Under the pieces are notes generated by a model. That model was not told the origin of the DNA, did no database searches, and worked only from the letters and a program-made list of their open reading frames with translations. A program made the position numbers and the translations under genes. A DNA stretch of 64,000 bases from Cantharellus purpuraceus (Eukaryota; Basidiomycota; Agaricomycetes; Cantharellales; Hydnaceae), in contig JALBUN010000049.1 of NCBI GenBank assembly GCA_025174535.1, positions 1,426,001 to 1,490,000 on the forward strand, read 5' to 3'. Below, one piece after another: positions 54,992 through 64,000 of this stretch (its first letter is position 1; each line of letters opens with the position of its first letter).

Positions 54992-55445
54992 TTTAGGTCA
55001 AAGATGAGGCTGAGTGGGAGTTAAACGATATATGAAAATGCTGTTAATTAAATGGAAAGCCAGTTCCCCCTTCTTCCGTCTTTGTATGTGCTGCACAACT
55101 ACGGGTCAGCATGTTGAGGATCCGGAGGGATCCGACCTGACTCCGGGGCAATCCGCAGAGCGTCCAGAGTTGCCATTAGCATTCTGCTTCACTGCCTTGG
55201 ACTAGGGGAAGCTACTTTACCGGTCGGGCTACGAGGTGAATAACAGACCATCATACCTGCCGCGGCAAGTGGCATGTCACGCGTCACACCGGGGTGATGA
55301 ATTGCACTCACTTGAAGAATATTGACGAGAAGTGGCATAGAATCGCAGTTGCGCTCATATGTGCATATGCATACATTCATATATCCGTTCAAGACAATAC
55401 ATAGCGACGTACAGACTAGTTAGTTTGTCCAAGAGCATAAACCTC
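54992..55445. other. Intergenic
   Basis: No gene recognised between the carrier start and the end of the acidic protein gene. Confidence 0.4.
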
Positions 55446-56158
55446 CTACGCACGATTAGCCACGACTCTGGCATAGGAAGGGGCCATAACCTTGCGACGA
55501 TTAACCTCAACGTCGACGTGTTCCCAATCCTCCCAATCAAACTTAATAGAGTCAATCTCAGTGAAGTCATCCAGGACTAGGACTTGGCGAGGACGACCGA
55601 TCATCTCAAACCGCTTGTCTAATACACGTTGAATACATACACCATGAAACAAGTAGGACATGGCAGCGTACCAGAGCCCTTCCGCGGTGCCTTCACTAGG
55701 TCAGCAAGCGACACATTCCTCGTCGCGGGAGCGGGTGCGGTGTGTTGATCATCCTCGGGCAATTCAATACTCCTCTCTAGCTTGCTCTCCACCTCTGCCT
55801 CCTCAAAAGTGGCACGAAAGCCCTTGCCCCTCTCCTTAGATTGTCCTTCGTTGCCCATTGGTTTCCAAGGGGGACAACACTTGCATCGCACGCATCGTTT
55901 AGCCTTGGATATGTCATCCGCCTTCTTCAGGCGCTGGCGAGAACGTTGGTAGGATCGATCATCCTTGAGTGCAAGAGAATCCGGTTCAGGTACGCTGAAT
56001 GTGGATTGGACAGGAGAGGAGGATGCGGGAGCAGCGGCAGGGACGGGTGGCTGGGCCCCGCCCAGGGTATCTTCAATTAGAGAATGGTATATAGAGTCAC
56101 AGCTGCAGACATCGTCGATGTCGTCGGTGACAACCGGGGTGTTCGAGACAACATCCAT
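55446..56158 (-). CDS. Hypothetical acidic protein
   Basis: I read two exons: ATG at 56158 (MDVVSNTPVVTDDIDDVCSC) to about 55669, then a GTACGC...TTAG intron and an exon from about 55619 to the TAG at 55446 (DKRFEMIGRPRQVLVLDDFT ... SYARVVANRA). The product has a Pro/Ala/Ser-rich stretch (about residues 34-50), a basic patch RSYQRSRQRLKKADD, a cysteine group KRCVRCKCCPPW and an acidic C-terminal half. No family is recognised. A long open first exon with a clean splice and no stops supports a real gene. Confidence 0.5.
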
Positions 56159-57208
56159 GGTGAGAGGTGAGGTGTGAGTGATAGGGTGACTGACAGGGTA
56201 AACCTGCGCAATGAAGGAGAACTTCGGCCATGGCAGCTCTTTTATACGTGCGATAACGCTAACCAGTCACGTCAGAGGTAACCCCCTCACCGCGATCGGG
56301 ACAGGGAGCACGGCCCCGACATCACGTGACCTACTACAGAAAGCGATGCCGTGTCTGCCGAGACATACTGCCTTGTTATCTTGCCTGCTTCTTGGGTAGC
56401 TACTCAGTACCACCATGCTTGTTGTAATCCGCTATGTTTAGTACCTTCCTTCCATTGGTCTGGAATGGCTCAAGTAGAGCTTCGAGTCACATTACTGGAG
56501 TCACTAGTCCGACAGGGGCAGTACCTAGAGGAACGCAACCCAATTGCAGACCTGCATCTCTGAATGTGGCGATGATGATGGTGGCCCCCTGTTCTCCTTT
56601 CTGCATCGCCAGGATTACAACTCATGTCATAAGCCTTGATTAATGATGCAGCATGCAATTTGCGCGGCATCCTGCTGGCACAATAGGAAAATTGGCAATC
56701 ACAGGGGAAGAACGTCCTTGGCACAATACACTGCCGTTTTAATGATGGTCGATCTCTAATCACAGATGAAATAACTAGCTAACGTGTGTTATTGCTCCAC
56801 TACGTTTGCCTGGTACAATGCGTCACCATGAACGCTCGCGAAGTCCTCACTGTTTCAGCATAGAACTCTGTCTCTTTGTGCATGCTAATGGGTACTACCA
56901 TCATATGTCGATTTTCCTACAACGACATGCATTCAGGATCGGCCTGGTACACGCGATTGCTGCATCAGAAGGTTCTATTCATTGCCAGCAATTGTCAAAT
57001 CGAGATACTGGATTGAATGTGAAAGAGCCTGGACCTCCCAAACAGTACGATAATGTGTAGATTACTCAATACCTGGTCTGTCCACATAAGCTCCCAGGTA
57101 TAGGAACGAACTGGCATCAAACAACTCATCGGTTTGTGTCGTACCTTGCCACAGAAGCATTCGTGTCACGGTCAGCAGATTATAAGTAAAACAAATGTAC
57201 ATGAGGTT
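56159..57208. other. Intergenic, no gene recognised
   Basis: Short overlapping frames on both strands only. The stretch holds the shared upstream region of the acidic protein gene and the 3' side of the IST1 gene. Confidence 0.45.
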
Positions 57209-58436
57209 TCATCGTCGTTTCTTTAAGGCCTCGAATCTCTTGGTCAGAGCCAAAAAATCGTCCTCCGGATTGGCGGGACCTTGATTGTCAGAAGGGTCAT
57301 CATCCTGAACTGGACTCTCCGGCTTCTTCAGTGCAGATTTCAACGGCTTGGCTGGGGGTTTATAAGCAGGGGGCTGGCCATCAGGAATGTCTGGCAACTT
57401 TGATGCCGCAACTTTCTCATCCGCGGATAATGTAGCGCTGGGGGTGCTCCTGGTGGCATCATTCTCCGGAACGTGGATACTGACTGGTTCAGGGACGGAA
57501 TCCTGGGGTATTATCCAGCTGTCACTGCCATGATTCAATTCATATCACAGGGAAACCTCACTTTCAACCCGCTGCTCTCGTCTCCATCCGATCTATCGTC
57601 TTTCTTTCCTTTCTGTGCAGTCCATTCAATCCCATACCCTTTAGCAATCTCTTCTAAATATGCGTCTACCAAGGACGACGGAGGCGTCTCGATGACTAGT
57701 TTCTTCATGACCTGGAGTATAGCAAAAATCTCTGATAAGTAACTGGAACTAGGGTGATATAAAGACATACCCGCTCGCTGACGCAGCCGTCTCTGTTTTC
57801 CATCACCGCAAGAGAGAACTCACGACCAAACTTGTGCATGAGCATCTCTCGCAAAACATGCAGTTCTAATCGTATGGACCATCAATCAGAGGGTATCATC
57901 GTGCAATGTTATGAACAAGAGGCCAGCGAAGAGCGTACCTTTCAGTTCAGTCCGAGGTGCGGCGTGGATGATGCAACATACGCCTTCGTAGACGCCAGGA
58001 TCTGGTTCCCTAGAGCTACAAATCCTGAGCCTGCATGATCATAGGCATACAGAAACTAGACTATACCTATTTTCCAAAAGTCCAAATCTAGCTATCAGAA
58101 GTTCACAATATAGCTCAAGCAGTTCAAGCAGTTCGACATGGATATCCTCGTTGATGATGTTTTCAACTTTGATCCGCGCAGTCTCAAGCTTGTAGCGTTC
58201 AATGAGGGTGGCTATATCTCTGCGAGAGCTCTTGGCCTGAGCCTCTTTCTTCTGTTGAAGAATCCGCAGGCGTTGTACGGCCAAGCTAGAAAGTTACTGT
58301 AAGGGTGACAATGTGACCACGTTGACAAAGAGAATATGAATGGTACCGAAGTTGAACCTGAAACATTCCTCAGCAAAGATGTTCCAAATACGTGTAGGCT
58401 ATTTACCTTGGTCCTTGCCGCATTCCACAGCACCAT
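57209..58436 (-). CDS. IST1: IST1-like ESCRT-III regulator of Vps4
   Basis: The ATG at 58436 gives MVLWNAARTK, then across an intron LAVQRLRILQQKKEAQAKSS, RRDIATLIERYKLETARIKV, the helix EDIHVELLELLELYCELLIA and RFGLLENR: the IST1 (DUF292) fold. Further exons give GVCCIIHAAPRTELK, LREMLMHKFGREFSLAV, VIETPPSSLVDAYLEEIAKG and YGIEW. The C-terminal part is Pro/Lys/Asp-rich and ends FEALKKRR at 57209; it includes DDFLALTKRFEALKK, a plausible MIT-interacting (MIM) motif as in yeast and human IST1. The protein binds Did2/CHMP1 and Vps4 and tunes ESCRT-III disassembly. The start was chosen over downstream TTG because the short first exon matches the family. Confidence 0.85.
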
Positions 58437-61036
58437 AATCAAGAGTGTGCTCTGAAATTCAAAGTCAGCGTGTGGCACAGCCGGCGCGATTTGATCACTG
58501 CTCGAGGCTCTACCTGCGCTTTTATATTTGGAGGCTCTGCTGCGCGAATATCCTTGATCACTCTGTCGACATTGACCACGTGCATGTTAAGGTTTGTTAC
58601 ATGACTTCACTGAAGTTTTAGTAACTGCGCCTTTGACGATGACCCCGCACGGCGCACACGCGGACCGACCATCATGGAATTGAGACATCAGCATACGGCC
58701 TGCTTCACCATAGCTTCTTTGTCTGGCTGGTGATGTATACCCCTTTATGCTGGTGGCTCAATCCAGAGTTCCAGCATGCTGGCTTTCCCATTCAACCGTT
58801 CCCTCATGACCAGATCAGTTCTTGAACTTGAATAGGTCAACTTGCTGCACTCGTATATCGTTCGCGTCTGCAAGTTACGTATGCTGTGATCTATCGATGG
58901 TGCTCGTCTCATCTCAGCACGGCTTTCAGAGGAATTGCTCGTGGTTTCAGAAACGCGTCTCAAGGATTGGCTCCTGTGGTATGCTTATCATCGACATTGT
59001 TACATTGAGCGTCTCGTCGCTATTTTCTCCTTTGTACCACCTTCCGTCTCACACTCCATGGTGCCTTGTATCTACCAGCCTACCTCCCTGCCTTTCTGCC
59101 TGGGACCCAAGGAACATCCACACTCCTTGCGACACTTCCAAGTTCCACGACAGCAGCTTTTAGACCAACTGATTTAGCCACGCGTGTCGTGGACTTTTAT
59201 CACAGGTGCGAATGTACTTTTGAACTTAGAATCAGGCACTACACACTTGTGCAAATCTTCAACTGTTCGCTTCCGAGTCTCTGACAAAGATGGTAATCCA
59301 GTGTCTCTTTCCATGGGAGAGATCGCCAATGCATAGGGCTTATCGTCTTTCTCGTAGGAGTATATGTAGACAGTCCGATTCTGCACATTGCATCACGCAG
59401 AGGATTTTGGGACCAACTTGATGAATAGTTTTTGCTCTGGGGCAATCGCTCTTTGTCAAGCTTGGGTGAAGCATCGAAGTTTGACACGAGGCTTTGCAAA
59501 TTTATAGCATGCCTTCTATGCACACTTATGACACTTATGACCTGGTACGAGTTTTCGTCCCCCAGTCTCATTGCTCAGATGCGTTGTTTTTCAGCTCTTC
59601 ATCTAACCGTCGAAATTTCACGCTGTCTTGCACTTTCTCCTATAGCTGCTTGGTGACATTATCCCATCATCCTGGTTACAGACTTTGTGCGTTGCAAATG
59701 AAAATACTGGCTGCATTATGATGCGCATCCTCTTTTGGACCATGGATGCGTATTATTACATCTATTTATCGGTTTAGTAGGCTGAAGGCACACTGCAACT
59801 CAAGGATGGCACGATTTCTCTTAGTTTTGATCTTGGGGAAACTAATTTTATCGTTGGCTGAGCACAAGTGGTTCCTTAGGCTGGACATCATGAAGAGAAA
59901 GACTGCCTGTCTCGCAGTTTCGCACGTTTTCGATTATCATCGATCAACTCAAGCTTACCAATTATCAGTACGAAAATCAGAGGGGATACCACACAGCACG
60001 AGGCCGAATCTCAGGTACTAGTGAGCTTGGTCACGTCTCCCCTGAATTTGGAGAGATGGGCACGGATGTGAAGCTATTGCACTTCGATACTGGTCTTCGG
60101 TAATCATTGAGAGTCAGTCTTTCATATCTCGAAGGCCATCATTGGGCAATGCCAACTGAGATTACAATTCAGACCTCTACCGGAATCAAGCATAACCTGC
60201 ACCAAGCACTAACGCCCCCGAGCTTCCTCAAATATGTTGCTATACTAGTGACATACTTTAGCCACCGCGGTAATACAGGACCGTAAAACACAATGCATAA
60301 GGTCTCGCGGAGGTTTTCGGGCACGATATAAGTCCTTGTAAGGATAAGGTGCATTCCGATCAGGCAGGTGGCGCAACGACAATTTAGGATGCATAATGTA
60401 TGTACATATTCATGTGGTGTGCTAACTTGAAAGCCAATAGTGTCGCCAACGCACACGGTAGGTATGTAAGGATGTGGCGGCGGCTTGATTTCGGCTTTGC
60501 CTCGCAGTTCCAGGATCGCGCCATAGCACAGTGGCAACTACAGTATCCCAGTAAGCCATGGCCAGCATTGTCAGTCCGATCAGTTGAAAATCATATGTTG
60601 GTCTGGAGTATAAATCTGTGCGCTCATGCCATGATTCATCCGAAGATGGGAATCTACTTGGCTGTGTGATTACTCCATACCCCAAAATGAAACTTGGACG
60701 GCCGACGGCGCACCGTGTTCCCGTGACGGTCCTCCTCGTCGGTATAAAAATAGTACATGATCAATCATTCCGGTTCGTGCAACCACGAGCATAAGGGAGA
60801 GATGAAAGGCCCGGTCCATCCATGGGGTTGTTTTTCTTTTGTTTCCAATCCACGGCTTGCAAATCATGAGTGCATGCTAATTGGGAGCACGGCTGAACCA
60901 AGACACCCACCCATACATGCCCACACAGTTGGCGATTTCCGACTTGCAAGCGCGCCGTTGCGCCATCCGCGTCTTAAGGGACCACCATCACTAGCCTTCC
61001 CCCATCGCATCCCTTCCTTGCCAATTACACTATTTC
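58437..61036. other. Long stretch without a recognised gene; enolase promoter at its end
   Basis: Frames of up to about 120 codons are present on both strands (for example 59386-59174 minus, reading NRTVYIYSYEKDDKPYALAI) but none joins into a known family. A pyrimidine-rich segment (CTTCCCCCATCGCATCCC) at about 61000 lies just before the enolase ATG, typical of highly expressed fungal genes; a GGTATAAAAA element is near 60741. Confidence 0.45.
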
Positions 61037-62895
<1,859 letters not shown>

Positions 62896-64000
62896 ACGAA
62901 GCTTTAGACTACATGATATAGATGTGCACGTGTTACGAATAAACGACAAATGGTGTAATATTGATATGTGTTTGACCTTGGGGTTGCCATGGTGTTCCTG
63001 AGCCTGAACCCTGGTGCGTGGGATTGGAAGAGGTCGAGGGGGTGTTTGGTCAGTTTGAATTTTTTTTTACAGGATCATGCGATCGTCTGACTTGATGGGG
63101 TAGATACAATCACTGATTGGCTCTGATATGCTCCCTGGCGTGGTATGCAGAGTCAACCAATGATCGACTCGGACTCATATTAGTCGGCATAGATTTGCCT
63201 GCACTTGATACTGGCCAGATTTCTCTCCCCTCCCGAATTATCTGGAGAATCGTGAGCGAACAGACTGCTTAAGAATGCTTGGTACGATCAATAAGCTAAA
63301 TTTTGAAGGGTATCCTATCACAGGCGTAGATCTCTTCTGCTGCTTCTTTAATAGAGAGCATTTGTTACCAATAATTATTGGCTCCGGCGTATGCCGGGCG
63401 GAATAACAGTTACTAATACACCGTGGGAACTTAATAGTAAAGAACGCGTCCACTCCTACCCACAACACGCTGCATCTCGCCATCCAGCCTGAGCTGTTCT
63501 ATGGCACCTCTATCCCTTCTACCCCCCCTCTTCCATCATTGTCACCGGCTGACCCAACTTTTCATTTGGACCCCATGAAATCAGCACACCTTCCCCCGGC
63601 TCACCTCTCTCCCTCCTTCGGTTACACAGCCAGCCTCCCTGCCATTCAAAAACTTTCGCGCAAGAGTTTTCCACATGCGACCTCGATCAACTGCTCAGCG
63701 CAGTGATTAAGGTCTGTCACGTGTGGAGAATTATTAATGACCTTAGCGCTTGTATTATTAGTTTATAAAAAATTATTAGCCGCCCCAGTCATTATTGGTA
63801 ACAAATACTCTCTAATAACGTGCCTGTCTCATATAATCGTCGTCTTCCATTTGGTTGTCACTCCGGGCTCGGGTCGGGGATAGCGGAGGATTAGGTTTTC
63901 GCGTACACTGATCCGTTGAATGCCTGATCACGTGGTGTGTCTGCACTAAAGCTGTACCTTCTATAGTTCCGCAACCATGAATAGTAGCCATGACTCTCAC
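62896..64000. other. Intergenic, no gene recognised
   Basis: Only short frames without motifs. A minus frame enters from the right edge (from 64000) but is too short to identify. Confidence 0.45.

Noticed and set aside
58745..60685. Several frames of 70-120 codons between IST1 and enolase
   Set aside because: No motif, no consistent splice partners and many overlapping frames on both strands; no gene is supported.

Overview
The window looks like a chromosome segment of an agaricomycete-type basidiomycete. The evidence is many short introns of about 50-70 bp, fungal housekeeping genes (enolase, eIF3e, IST1, D-lactate dehydrogenase), tandem DUF6534-type membrane-protein genes, an alpha-kinase with an N-terminal zinc-binding region, and chromodomain Ty3-like and Copia-like retroelements. 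The species cannot be told from the sequence. All identifications rest on reading motifs by eye; no database search was run.

Region 1 (about 0.8-6.4 kb) is a cluster of small secreted six-cysteine proteins: one minus-strand gene, one decayed minus-strand copy and three plus-strand genes. The plus-strand genes share the spacing C-x3-C-x6-C-x6-CCC and a phase-1 intron directly after the CCC. One gene carries the cysteine module twice through a duplicated symmetrical exon. Local duplications built the cluster.

Region 2 (about 7.6-41.5 kb) is a nested transposon island. Many boundaries can be read because target-site duplications (TSDs) survive. Family A LTRs (about 1.41 kb, 4-bp TSDs of the form NCGG) carry a conserved 144-codon ORF upstream of their own TATA box. 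Family C LTRs (about 1.43 kb, 5-bp TSDs), family B and F LTR-like repeats, a 275-bp family D LTR, a family E LTR and two TTAA-flanked MITEs are layered into one another. A minus-strand chromovirus remnant (16.6-21.8 kb) is studded with short perfect hairpins about every 50 bp, through coding and spacer sequence alike. At 23.9-29.4 kb a gag-like ORF is split by an A LTR, and a 2,416-bp unit is tandemly duplicated. From 33.0 to 41.5 kb lie a DDE integrase-like gene and an alpha-kinase gene; the kinase is split by a three-level nest (C containing A containing E).

Region 3 (41.8-45.3 kb) holds two tandem DUF6534-like seven-helix membrane protein genes.

Region 4 (45.9-62.9 kb) is transposon-free housekeeping sequence: D-lactate dehydrogenase (+), a short-chain dehydrogenase (-), eIF3e (-), an MPDU1/Lec35 PQ-loop protein (+), a frameshifted ADP/ATP carrier (-), an unknown acidic protein (-), the ESCRT-III regulator IST1 (-) and enolase (+). 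The genes of region 4 do not form one pathway; they are ordinary neighbours.
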